Below are positions 7,021 through 14,573 of a stretch of DNA of 45,071 nt, piece after piece. The DNA is from Scatosoma sp045124465 (GTDB taxonomy: Bacteria > Bacillota > Clostridia > Christensenellales > Borkfalkiaceae), in the NCBI GenBank assembly GCA_045124465.1, contig JBGVLV010000004.1, positions 1 to 45,071 on the forward strand. The letters run 5' to 3'. The position numbers and the translations under genes are program-made. The notes beneath the pieces were generated by a model. That model was not told where the DNA came from and ran no database searches. It saw only the letters and a list, made by a program, of their open reading frames with translations. Numbering within the stretch: position 1 is the first letter of the stretch; each line of letters starts with the position of its first letter.

Positions 7021-8525
7021 TTTTTCTGTTCTCCTTTGAGTCGGGTCTTATTCGGCGAGCGGAAGATCTTCGGGCGTTTGGTCAGGTCTTGCAGACCGTA
7101 TTTCACGACGGAGTCGCGCAGGTCGCCCTTGATAAGCGGCGAGAAGGGCGCGAGCGGGGGCGTGCCGTAGGCGTCGGCGGTGACGAGGTAGTAAAGCACG
7201 AACGCCGCCAAAAGCACGATGCCGAACGGTCCGATACCGCCCGCGACGAGCAGGAACAGCCAGCGCAGGATCCCGCCCGTTTCGACGAAATCGGGTACGG
7301 TATACAGACAGATACCCGAAAACGCGACGATGATGATGGCGGGCGTGGAGAGAAAGCCCGCGGACACCGCCGTTTCGCCGAGTACGAGCGCGCCGACGAC
7401 GGAGAGGGACATACCCACGTATTTGGGCATTCGTATGCTCGCCTCTTTGAGTATCTCCAAAAGCAACAGCACCACGAACATTTCCATTGCGGGCGAGAGG
7501 GGCAGTTCGCGCACGCTGCTCGCGATCGTGAGCATAAGACCGAGGGGCAAAAGCTGCATTTTGAACAGTTGCGCGGAGATATAGAACGCGGGCAGGAGAA
7601 TGGCTACGAACAGGGAGATGAACCGCATAAAGCGGAACACGGTCGCGACGAAGGGGGAAACGAAATAGTCCTCGCTGCTTTGGATATCCTCGGTGAGGAT
7701 ATAGGGCGCGGTGAGCGCGATGGGCGAGCCGTCCACGAGTATGCCCACTCTGCCCTCGACGACCTTGGCGCAGAACACGTCGGGTTTTTCCGTCGTGCCG
7801 AGGGTGCGGAACACCGAATTTTTCCGCGGCGAAAGAAACGCCGCGATATACGACGAGTCGGGGATATTGTCTATCTCGATCTCTTGTATCTTCTTTTTCA
7901 GTTCGTCCTTGATCTCGGCGTTGGAAGTGCCTTCCAGCCAACAGAGCACGACCGCCGTATCCGAGCGTTTGCCCACGCGGAGGGTTTCGAACCGCAGTTC
8001 GGGCGTTTTCAAACGTTTCCGAACGAGCGCCATGTTCGTTTTCACGTCCTCGATGAACCCCTCGCGCGGACCTTTGACCGCCACGTCGGTGGGCGGTTCG
8101 ACGACGGCGCGGACGGGCAGGAGTTTCGCGCCCGCGATAAACCCGACGGCAAGCCCGTCCACGAGCAACAGCGTGTTCCCGTCGAGGACTTCCTTTATCA
8201 TCTCGTCGAGATCCTCTTTCTTTTTGAGTTCGGGAAAGCGCGCCGTTTTTTCGACGAGTTCTTCGGGGTCGGTTCCGTTCGTTCCTGCCCTGCCCCCCTC
8301 GTTTTCCGCGTTTAAGCGGAGAGCGGCGAGGGGTTTGGCTACGAGTTGACCCAAGAGTTCCTTATTCACCATGCCGTCGGCATAGAACAGGGCGCAGGGT
8401 ACGCCGTCCGCGGTGGTGAACTCGTAGGAGAGGATATCCTCGGACGGGAGAAGTTGTTTTACGGTTTGTATATTCGATTTAAGATCCGTTTGTAACGTTT
8501 TGGTAGAGTTTTTGGAAGTATTCAC
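7017..8525 (-). CDS. gerAA: GerAA-type spore germination receptor subunit
   Basis: A 502-residue A subunit of the germinant receptor. The hydrophilic N-terminal half has the signature GPREGFIEDVKTNMALVRKR near 145-165 and IDNIPDSSYIAAFL; the second half has about five or six membrane segments, including LPLGLMLTIASSVRELPLSPAMEMF and TAVSAGFLSTPAIIIVAFSGI. It is the first gene of gerAA-gerAB-gerAC. The start is taken as GTG at 8525, because no ATG/GTG/TTG follows before the conserved region. No Shine-Dalgarno sequence precedes it; a CATACT element lies 7 nt upstream, so the message may be leaderless and made by a forespore sigma factor. Confidence 0.9.
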   Translation of the reverse strand: MNTSKNSTKTLQTDLKSNIQTVKQLLPSEDILSYEFTTADGVPCALFYADGMVNKELLGQLVAKPLAALRLNAENEGGRAGTNGTDPEELVEKTARFPELKKKEDLDEMIKEVLDGNTLLLVDGLAVGFIAGAKLLPVRAVVEPPTDVAVKGPREGFIEDVKTNMALVRKRLKTPELRFETLRVGKRSDTAVVLCWLEGTSNAEIKDELKKKIQEIEIDNIPDSSYIAAFLSPRKNSVFRTLGTTEKPDVFCAKVVEGRVGILVDGSPIALTAPYILTEDIQSSEDYFVSPFVATVFRFMRFISLFVAILLPAFYISAQLFKMQLLPLGLMLTIASSVRELPLSPAMEMFVVLLLLEILKEASIRMPKYVGMSLSVVGALVLGETAVSAGFLSTPAIIIVAFSGICLYTVPDFVETGGILRWLFLLVAGGIGPFGIVLLAAFVLYYLVTADAYGTPPLAPFSPLIKGDLRDSVVKYGLQDLTKRPKIFRSPNKTRLKGEQKK

Positions 8526-8531
8526 AAAACG

Positions 8532-8560
8532 GAGTATGCGTTTTTCGGCGGCGAACTATC
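8532..8560 (-). promoter_or_regulatory. Possible sigma-G-like promoter of the ger operon
   Basis: On the minus strand, GGATA (about 8557-8561), an 18-nt spacer and CATACTC (8532-8538) resemble the forespore consensus GHATR-N17/18-CATWHTA, with one mismatch in each half. The expected start point falls on the GTG start codon. Confidence 0.35.
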
Positions 8561-8569
8561 CGTAAAGGA

Positions 8570-8598
8570 TTGACTTTTTCCCGCGCAGGCGGTATACT
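8570..8598 (+). promoter_or_regulatory. Sigma-A promoter of trmN6-rsmI
   Basis: TTGACT (8570-8575), a 17-nt spacer and TATACT (8593-8598). Confidence 0.8.
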
Positions 8599-8630
8599 TA
8601 TAAGTAAGAAAAAAACGGGAGGGAACGGCA

Positions 8631-9326
8631 ATGGCGGACGAGGGGTTCGTTTTGGGCGAACACGAGGTGCTGGAAGATATGCTGTTGGACGGTTTGAAGA
8701 TCGTGCAGGACACGCGGCTGTATCGGTTCACTTCCGATTCGGTGCTGCTCTCCAAATTCGCGCGGGCGAAACGGGGGGACAGGGTAGCCGATTTTTGCGC
8801 GGGGAGCGGGATCGTCGCCTTTCATTTTTACGCGTTGAATCGGCATAAAACAGACGGTCTGTCTTTCGTTCTGTTCGAGATGCAGAAACCGCTGTCCGAT
8901 CTGTCGAGAAAGACGGCGGCGTACAACGGGTTTGAAAATTTCGGATTCGAGGTCGGGAAGTTGCAAGACCTGCCAGAGCGGTATCGGGAAACGTTTTCGC
9001 TCGTGTTATGCAATCCGCCGTACGAGCGGGGCGGGTTCGACAACGACGACTACGAAAAGGCGGTCTGTCGGAAGGAACTGACGATCAATTTGAAAGAGAT
9101 CGCGGAGGCGGCGGCGAAAGCGCTCAAATTCGGGGGCAGGCTGGCGATGCTGCACCGCGCCGACCGTATCGCCGAGGTGTGTTATACGCTCAAAGAAGTG
9201 AATATAGAGGTCAAGAAGATACAATTCGTCGCGGGCAAGGCGGGCGCAAAGCCCTATCTCGTGATGATCGAGGGCGTGAAAGGGGGCAAGCCCGCGTGCG
9301 AGATACTGCCCACGGTCTGTAATTAA
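8631..9326 (+). CDS. trmN6: tRNA1(Val) (adenine37-N6)-methyltransferase-like protein
   Basis: A 231-residue class I SAM-dependent methyltransferase. It opens with a segment typical of the TrmN6/YfiC/YabB family (QDTRLYRFTSDSVLLSKFA, about residues 26-44), then motif I VADFCAGSGIVAF, and the catalytic motif LCNPPY near 128-133 found in N6-adenine methyltransferases. The family methylates A37 of tRNA-Val in E. coli. It is followed after 13 bp by rsmI; in B. subtilis the homologues yabB and yabC are likewise neighbours near oriC. The ribosome-binding site GGGAGG stands 7 nt before the ATG. Confidence 0.85.
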   Translation: MADEGFVLGEHEVLEDMLLDGLKIVQDTRLYRFTSDSVLLSKFARAKRGDRVADFCAGSGIVAFHFYALNRHKTDGLSFVLFEMQKPLSDLSRKTAAYNGFENFGFEVGKLQDLPERYRETFSLVLCNPPYERGGFDNDDYEKAVCRKELTINLKEIAEAAAKALKFGGRLAMLHRADRIAEVCYTLKEVNIEVKKIQFVAGKAGAKPYLVMIEGVKGGKPACEILPTVCN

Positions 9327-9339
9327 GGAGAAAAGAAAA

Positions 9340-10143
9340 ATGATCAGTTTTGTGGCTACGCCGATAGGGAATTTAAAGGACATAACGCTCCGCGCGCTCG
9401 AAACGCTCCGGGAGGCGGACGTTATTTTTTGCGAGGATACGAGGCATACGGTCAAACTTCTCAACGCGTACGAGATCAAAAAACCGCTGTACGCCTGTCA
9501 TAAATTCAACGAAACGGAGGCGGCGGCGAAGATCCTCGAACGTTCCCGCCGCGGCGAGAACGTCGCGATCGTGTCCGACGCGGGTACGCCCGTCGTGTCC
9601 GATCCCGGAAACACCGTCTGCAAGATTCTCCGCGAGGCGGGCGAGCCGTATACCCTTATCCCCGGCGCGAGCGCGTTCGTGGCGGCGCTCGTGCTTTCCG
9701 CTCTGCCTGCCGACAGGTTCGCGTTTATCGGTTTTTTGCCCGATAAGGCGGGCGAGAAACGGGCTATGCTCGAAAAGTACAAAGATTCCGATCTGACCCT
9801 TGTGTTCCATTCCGCGCCGCAGGACGTAGACAGGGACGTCAAGGCTATGTACGAGGTATTCGGCGAACGGCGGGCGGCGGCGGTGCGCGAGATCACCAAG
9901 ATACACGAGGAAACGGCAAACTTTTCGTTGTCCGAGGGTCTGGCGGGGGAAAAGCGCGGGGAGTACGTACTCGTCGTCGAGGGCGCGAAAGAAACTTCGT
10001 CTCCGCTCAACGCGTTGTCCGAAACGGAGCATATCAAACATTATATGGCGGCGGGTCTGGACAAGAAAGAGGCGTTAAAGCGCGCGGCGAAAGACCGCGG
10101 CGTGTCCAAGTCCGAACTCTATCCTTTTTCCATCGATTTGTGA
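9340..10143 (+). CDS. rsmI: 16S rRNA (cytidine1402-2'-O)-methyltransferase
   Basis: A 267-residue tetrapyrrole-methylase-fold enzyme. Family hallmarks are all present: ATPIGNLKDITLRALE at 6-21, CEDTRHT near 31-37, SDAGTPVVSDPG near 80-91, and IPGASAFVAAL near 107. RsmI methylates the 2'-hydroxyl of C1402 in the decoding centre of 16S rRNA, using SAM. It is co-transcribed with the upstream trmN6 (13-bp gap, ribosome-binding site AAGGAG). Confidence 0.95.
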   Translation: MISFVATPIGNLKDITLRALETLREADVIFCEDTRHTVKLLNAYEIKKPLYACHKFNETEAAAKILERSRRGENVAIVSDAGTPVVSDPGNTVCKILREAGEPYTLIPGASAFVAALVLSALPADRFAFIGFLPDKAGEKRAMLEKYKDSDLTLVFHSAPQDVDRDVKAMYEVFGERRAAAVREITKIHEETANFSLSEGLAGEKRGEYVLVVEGAKETSSPLNALSETEHIKHYMAAGLDKKEALKRAAKDRGVSKSELYPFSIDL

Positions 10144-10201
10144 TAAGGTTGGTTGAAAGGAGAGAAAACAGGGTAAAATATATAGTATAAGGAGAAATGA
10201 T

Positions 10202-10927
10202 ATGTACTGGCTTTTCCTCATACCTATGTTGCTTTGCGCGGTCTTGGCGTGTAGCGCGAGCGCGAAAGTACATTCCACGTACAGGGCGCAAAAAGAGATC
10301 CCGACGCGTTCCCACGCGACGGGGTACGATACCGCCGTGCGGCTGCTCCGCGCGAACGGGATAAACGACGTCGAAGTCGGGCGGGTGCGCGGCGAACTGA
10401 CCGACCACTATCACCCCAAGAAAAAACAGGTCAATCTCTCCGCGGGCGTATTCGGCGACGACTCGGTGGCGGCGGTAGCGATCGCCGCGCACGAGATCGG
10501 ACACGTCGTGCAGGAAAGAAAGGGGTATCTGCCCTATAAACTGCGGTCGATCTTGGTGCCGATCACCAACCTCGGCAGTCGGCTCGCGTTGCCGCTCGTG
10601 CTTGTCGGGCTTATCCTCGACCTGTTTGTGACGACGGCGGGCTATTCCGACCTCGGATATTATCTCGCGATCGCGGGCGTTGTTCTTTACGGGCTTTCGA
10701 CCGTGTTCGCGCTCGTGACCTTGCCCGTCGAGCTGAACGCCAGCAAACGCGCCAAACGTATGCTTGCGGAAGAGGGGATACTCACCGAGGACGAACTTCC
10801 GTACGCCTCGGCAATGCTTTCGGCGGCGGCGCAGACCTACGTGGCGTCGCTTTTGTCCTCGCTCGTGTATTTTTTGCGGTTCGCGGTGTGGGTGTTCCTG
10901 TTGTTCGGCGGCAGGCGCAGGAAATGA
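10202..10927 (+). CDS. yugP: YugP-type membrane zinc metallopeptidase
   Basis: A 241-residue membrane protein: an N-terminal membrane segment (1-20), a cytosolic metallopeptidase core with AAHEIGHVVQ near 98-107 supplying the two zinc-binding histidines and the catalytic glutamate, then hydrophobic segments near 122-145, 150-180 and 215-236. PVELNASKRAKRML after the third segment is typical of the family (Zn_peptidase_2). The physiological substrate is unknown. The ribosome-binding site AAGGAG lies 8 nt before the ATG. It may read through from rsmI, since no terminator separates them. Confidence 0.88.
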   Translation: MYWLFLIPMLLCAVLACSASAKVHSTYRAQKEIPTRSHATGYDTAVRLLRANGINDVEVGRVRGELTDHYHPKKKQVNLSAGVFGDDSVAAVAIAAHEIGHVVQERKGYLPYKLRSILVPITNLGSRLALPLVLVGLILDLFVTTAGYSDLGYYLAIAGVVLYGLSTVFALVTLPVELNASKRAKRMLAEEGILTEDELPYASAMLSAAAQTYVASLLSSLVYFLRFAVWVFLLFGGRRRK

Positions 10928-11018
10928 CGTGGAAAAAGTTTTTTGTCGAAAACCCGCGTTTTCATTGTGTTAAATGGGTGAATGTTTGTTAAAGATTTAA
11001 AATACGGCTTGGAAACGC

Positions 11019-11047
11019 TTGAAAAACAAGCCTTAATATGGTAAAAT
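11019..11047 (+). promoter_or_regulatory. Sigma-A promoter of ftsH
   Basis: TTGAAA (11019-11024), a 17-nt spacer and TAAAAT (11042-11047), giving a leader of about 110 nt. The 10928-11167 gap holds this promoter and nothing else recognised. Confidence 0.7.
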
Positions 11048-11167
11048 TAAGAAGATCGGGACAGAAAGAGAGAAAACCTTTTTCGGCGGCGGAAAACAGG
11101 TATCGCGGAACGCGTTTTTAAACAGACTGTTGAAAGGACCGCTCGAACGGTCAAGGAGTGTACGGCT

Positions 11168-13126
11168 TTGAACAAGAAAACGAAAACAATTATATGGGCG
11201 ATCGTCGCCGTCGTGGTGGTGGCGCTGATCGGCGTGCTTATATCCGATATTCTCGGCGGCGCGACGGATATATCCCTCGACGAATTCCTCGCCAAGCTCG
11301 AAAGCGGCGAGATCACCAAACTTTACGTGGACGGCTACGAGTGGACGGGTTACGCCACCGTGGACGGCAGAGAGGTCGCTTACGCGACGATCGGATCGAG
11401 CGTTTACGACTTCGCGTCGTTGCAGGCGTTCCGCGAGGCGGTTTTGAACGGTTCGAACGTTCAATTAACGCTCGCAGACCCCAACGCGGGCAGCGTATGG
11501 TCGAGCCTGATCCCGCTTGTCGGCGTGGTCGTGGTGGCGATCGTATTCTGGCTGATCCTGCGCAGCGCGTCGGGCGGCGGAAACGCGACGATGAGCCTGA
11601 ATAAGAGCAAAACGCACGTGCAAAGCAACTTGAAAGTGCGGTTCTCGGACGTCGCGGGCGCGGAGGAAGAAAAGGAAGAACTCGCGGAAGTCGTAGAGTT
11701 TTTGAAAAGCCCGAAAAAGTTTTCGGCGCTCGGCGCGAGGATTCCCTCAGGTGTATTGCTCGTAGGTCCTCCGGGAACGGGTAAGACCCTGTTCGCCAAA
11801 GCGGTGGCGGGCGAGGCGGGCGTACCGTTCTTCTCGGTGTCCGGTTCGGACTTCGTGGAAATGTACGTCGGCGTAGGCGCAAAGCGCGTGCGCGACCTGT
11901 TCGATATGGCAAAAAAGAATCAGCCCTGTATCATTTTCATCGACGAGATCGACGCGGTCGGTCGCCGTCGCGGAGCTGGGCTGGGCGGCGGTCACGACGA
12001 GCGCGAACAGACGCTCAATCAGATCCTCGTGCAGATGGACGGGTTCGAGTCCAACGAAGGGATCATCGTTATGGCGGCGACCAACCGCGCGGATATTCTC
12101 GATCCCGCGTTGTTGCGGCCGGGCAGATTCGACCGTCAGATCAACGTAAATCTTCCCGACGTAAAGGGGCGCGAACAGATCCTCAAAGTGCATTCGCGGA
12201 ACAAGCCGATGTCGCCCGACGTCAATTTCAAGACGGTGGCGCGGATCACGGCGGGGTTCTCGGGCGCGGAGCTTGCCAACCTTTTGAACGAGGCGGCGAT
12301 ACTCGCGGCGCGCGCGGGCAAGAAGACGATCGGCAATCTCGAATTGTACGACGGTATCAACAAGGTCTTGATGGGACCGCAGAAAAAGAGCCGCGTAGTC
12401 ACCGAGTCCGACAAACGCTGTACGGCTTACCACGAGGCGGGGCATGCGGTGCTGGCTTGTCTTTGCAAGCATTGCGATCCCGTACACGAAGTGTCCATTA
12501 TCCCCCGCGGCAGAGCGGCGGGCTATACGATGACAAGACCGGAAACGGACGACAACGACGTTTCGTATAACAAGCTCGTCGATAATATTTGTATGTCGCT
12601 CGGCGGCAGGGTCGCGGAAGAACTGGTCATTCAGGACGTAACGACGGGCGCGAGCGCCGATTTGCAACACGTTTCCGAGATCGCGCGGCGTATGGTCACG
12701 CAATGGGGTATGAGCGAGAAACTGGGGCTTGTGGCGTACGATTCCGATCAGCCCGTGTTTATGGGTATGGAATACGGCAATCAAAGCCGCGGCGGATATT
12801 CGCAGGAAACGGCGGCGGTCATCGACGGCGAGATCAGACGGCTCGTATCCGAGGCGCACGAGCGCGCGACCAAGCTCTTGAAGGAGAACCGTTCCGTTCT
12901 CGACAATATGTCGCGGGTACTCGTAGAGAAAGAGACCATCTACACCGAAGAAGTGGCGATGCTGATGAAAGGCGCGAGCTATAAAGAGGTCGTAGCGTAT
13001 ATGGAAGAACGGGAAGGCGAACACAAGAACAACCCGTTCGCACAGATGACCCAACCCACGAAAGAACACGTGGTGGAGAGCGCGGAGGACGAAACGGAAA
13101 AACCGTCCGACGAGGATAAAGAATAA
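11168..13126 (+). CDS. ftsH: ATP-dependent zinc metalloprotease FtsH
   Basis: A 652-residue membrane-bound AAA+ protease that degrades misfolded and regulatory membrane and cytosolic proteins as a hexamer. Seen: membrane segment 8-29, an extracytoplasmic FtsH domain of about 80 residues, second membrane segment about 114-132, Walker A GPPGTGKT at 200-207, Walker B IIFIDEIDAVG, the arginine-finger region RPGRFDRQI, and the zinc site HEAGH at 422-426. The start is TTG at 11168, preceded by AAGGAG with 9-nt spacing; there is no better ATG. The tail from about 625 is acidic and disordered. It has its own promoter and terminator. Confidence 0.97.
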   Translation: MNKKTKTIIWAIVAVVVVALIGVLISDILGGATDISLDEFLAKLESGEITKLYVDGYEWTGYATVDGREVAYATIGSSVYDFASLQAFREAVLNGSNVQLTLADPNAGSVWSSLIPLVGVVVVAIVFWLILRSASGGGNATMSLNKSKTHVQSNLKVRFSDVAGAEEEKEELAEVVEFLKSPKKFSALGARIPSGVLLVGPPGTGKTLFAKAVAGEAGVPFFSVSGSDFVEMYVGVGAKRVRDLFDMAKKNQPCIIFIDEIDAVGRRRGAGLGGGHDEREQTLNQILVQMDGFESNEGIIVMAATNRADILDPALLRPGRFDRQINVNLPDVKGREQILKVHSRNKPMSPDVNFKTVARITAGFSGAELANLLNEAAILAARAGKKTIGNLELYDGINKVLMGPQKKSRVVTESDKRCTAYHEAGHAVLACLCKHCDPVHEVSIIPRGRAAGYTMTRPETDDNDVSYNKLVDNICMSLGGRVAEELVIQDVTTGASADLQHVSEIARRMVTQWGMSEKLGLVAYDSDQPVFMGMEYGNQSRGGYSQETAAVIDGEIRRLVSEAHERATKLLKENRSVLDNMSRVLVEKETIYTEEVAMLMKGASYKEVVAYMEEREGEHKNNPFAQMTQPTKEHVVESAEDETEKPSDEDKE

Positions 13127-13143
13127 ACCGACGAACGCAAAAG

Positions 13144-13175
13144 AAACGAGGCCGTTTACAGACGACCTCGTTTTA
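13144..13175 (+). terminator. Intrinsic terminator after ftsH
   Basis: AAACGAGG and CCTCGTTTT form a stem around a 14-nt loop, with a T run inside the 3' arm. Confidence 0.75.
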
Positions 13176-13195
13176 GCGGTCAAAAGAGGGTAAGA

Positions 13196-13564
13196 ATGTC
13201 GTTACCTTATAAAGGAGATCTGATCCCGCTTGCCAAGCAACTGCGAAAGCAAGCCACCCGACAGGAAAGGAGGCTTTGGTATAACTTTTTATTCGAATAT
13301 CCCGTTCGTTTTCAAAGACAGAAAACGGTCGGCGGGTATATTTTGGATTTCTATTGCCATAGTGTGAAGTTGGGGATAGAGCTGGACGGGTCGCAACATT
13401 ATACGGAGCAAGGAGAACGTGCGGACGAGGAGCGTAGCGCGGCGTTGGAAAAATACGGCGTACGGGTCTTGCGGTTTTCGAATTATGAAATAGATCGGAA
13501 TTTCGAGGGCGTTTGTATGCAGATCGATCGCGTTGTGAAAGGTTTTTTAGCGGAGAAGTCTTGA
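13196..13564 (+). CDS. DUF559 domain protein (restriction-endonuclease-like fold)
   Basis: A 122-residue protein made of a single DUF559 domain: an N-terminal ATRQERRLWYNFL, then FQRQKTVGGYILDFYC, LGIELDGSQHY and VLRFSNYEI. The D...E-x-D pattern (LDFYC...IELDG) matches the presumed active site of this Vsr/PD-(D/E)XK-like family. Its role is not settled; such genes are often solitary in MAGs and near repeats. It starts 18 bp beyond the ftsH terminator and ends exactly where a palindromic repeat array starts. The ribosome-binding site (AGAGGGTAAGA) is only moderate. Confidence 0.85.
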   Translation: MSLPYKGDLIPLAKQLRKQATRQERRLWYNFLFEYPVRFQRQKTVGGYILDFYCHSVKLGIELDGSQHYTEQGERADEERSAALEKYGVRVLRFSNYEIDRNFEGVCMQIDRVVKGFLAEKS

Positions 13565-13676
13565 AAGAACTCCCTCAGTCAACTACGTTGACAGCTCCCT
13601 CGGGGAGGGAGCCAAGGGCGGAGTAAAAGGCCTTCCTCTTTGAGGAAGGTGCCCCGAAGGGGCGGAAGGAGTAAGG
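13565..13676. repeat. Array of short palindromes between DUF559 and parB-like genes
   Basis: Directly after the DUF559 stop comes a run of small perfect hairpins: TCAAC/GTTGA, GCTCCCTC/GAGGGAGC (with GGG loop), CCTTCCTC/GAGGAAGG (TTT loop) and GCCCC/GGGGC. The region just after the mazG terminator (19513-19560) uses related blocks. The array ends with GGAAGGAG, which serves as the ribosome-binding site of the next gene. Confidence 0.75.
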
Positions 13677-13678
13677 TT

Positions 13679-14518
13679 ATGAAAAAGGCGAAAAAACAGA
13701 AAGTATTCGACGTCAGTTTTGAAAAACGTACGATACCCGAATCGCTGATCGACGCGGCTACGGGCGCGGAAAACTGGGATAAAAAGACCCTCAAAACCCG
13801 CGCGGCGTATCTGCTTTTGAACGGTCTGCCCGAATTTTCCGTCAACGAAAAAGAGGACGGACGGTATCAGCTGCTTGCCAACGACCGCGATTTCTACGCC
13901 GCGAAACTTTCGGGCGCGAAACAGTTCGAGGTACGCGTGTACGCGTTCACCGAACGCAACGCCGAATGTTTCTCTCTCCTCGAAAAGCTCAAAACGGAGC
14001 GTTTGGGCGCGATGGAAGAAGGGTATCTTATGAAACGGCTCGTAACCGAGTTTTCGTTCACGCAGGACGATATCGCCGCGCTCATCGGCAAATCCCGTCC
14101 CGCCGTCGCCAACACCTTGCGGCTTTTGACCCTCGCCCCCGAAGTGGTGGGACTCATCGAAAGCGGTCGGCTGTCCGCGGGTCACGCGAGAACGCTCGTC
14201 AAAGTACCCAAGGAAAAACAGTACGCGTTCGCGGAAGAGGCGATCAAACGGGAATATTCGGTGCGGGAAATGGAACGCGCGGTGAAAGCGTATCTCACGC
14301 CGCCCGAGATCCTGCAAAAGGAGAACGAGGCGAAAGCGGCGGCAAAGAGCGAAGAACTCAAAGCCTTCGTCGAACGTATGCGCGGCGTGTTCCGCACCAA
14401 AGTTTCGCTGATCGGCAACGACAAAAAAGGCCGTATCTACATAGACTACTATTCCGCCGAGGATCTTTACCGTTTCGAGGAATTTCTCGATATGATAGAA
14501 AGTTTCGAGCGCGATTGA
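13679..14518 (+). CDS. Divergent ParB-like protein lacking the GERR motif
   Basis: A 279-residue protein. From about residue 60 it aligns with ParB/Noc: RYQLLANDRDFYAAKLSG takes the place of the canonical segment with GERRxxAA. The helix-turn-helix region EFSFTQDDIAALIGKSRPAVANTLRLLTL (about 115-145) and SAGHARTL follow in order, then a C-terminal domain of about 90 residues. ParB binds parS, loads as a CTP clamp and works with ParA/SMC in chromosome segregation. Here the GERR box reads ANDR and the ENxQR box reads EKLKTER, so CTP binding or hydrolysis is doubtful. No parA is adjacent. The start at 13679 (ATG, ribosome-binding site GGAAGGAG) is chosen over an upstream TTG inside the repeat. 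Confidence 0.8.
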   Translation: MKKAKKQKVFDVSFEKRTIPESLIDAATGAENWDKKTLKTRAAYLLLNGLPEFSVNEKEDGRYQLLANDRDFYAAKLSGAKQFEVRVYAFTERNAECFSLLEKLKTERLGAMEEGYLMKRLVTEFSFTQDDIAALIGKSRPAVANTLRLLTLAPEVVGLIESGRLSAGHARTLVKVPKEKQYAFAEEAIKREYSVREMERAVKAYLTPPEILQKENEAKAAAKSEELKAFVERMRGVFRTKVSLIGNDKKGRIYIDYYSAEDLYRFEEFLDMIESFERD

Positions 14519-14531
14519 AAAAGAACAAAGA

Positions 14532-14563
14532 AAAAACGAGGGCTGTCAAAGCCCTCGTTTTTA
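14532..14563. terminator. Bidirectional terminator between parB-like and ABC genes
   Basis: AAAAACGAGGGC and GCCCTCGTTTTT form a perfect stem. It is flanked by A and T runs, so it can serve both convergent genes. Confidence 0.92.
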
Positions 14564-14573
14564 TATCTTGTGT

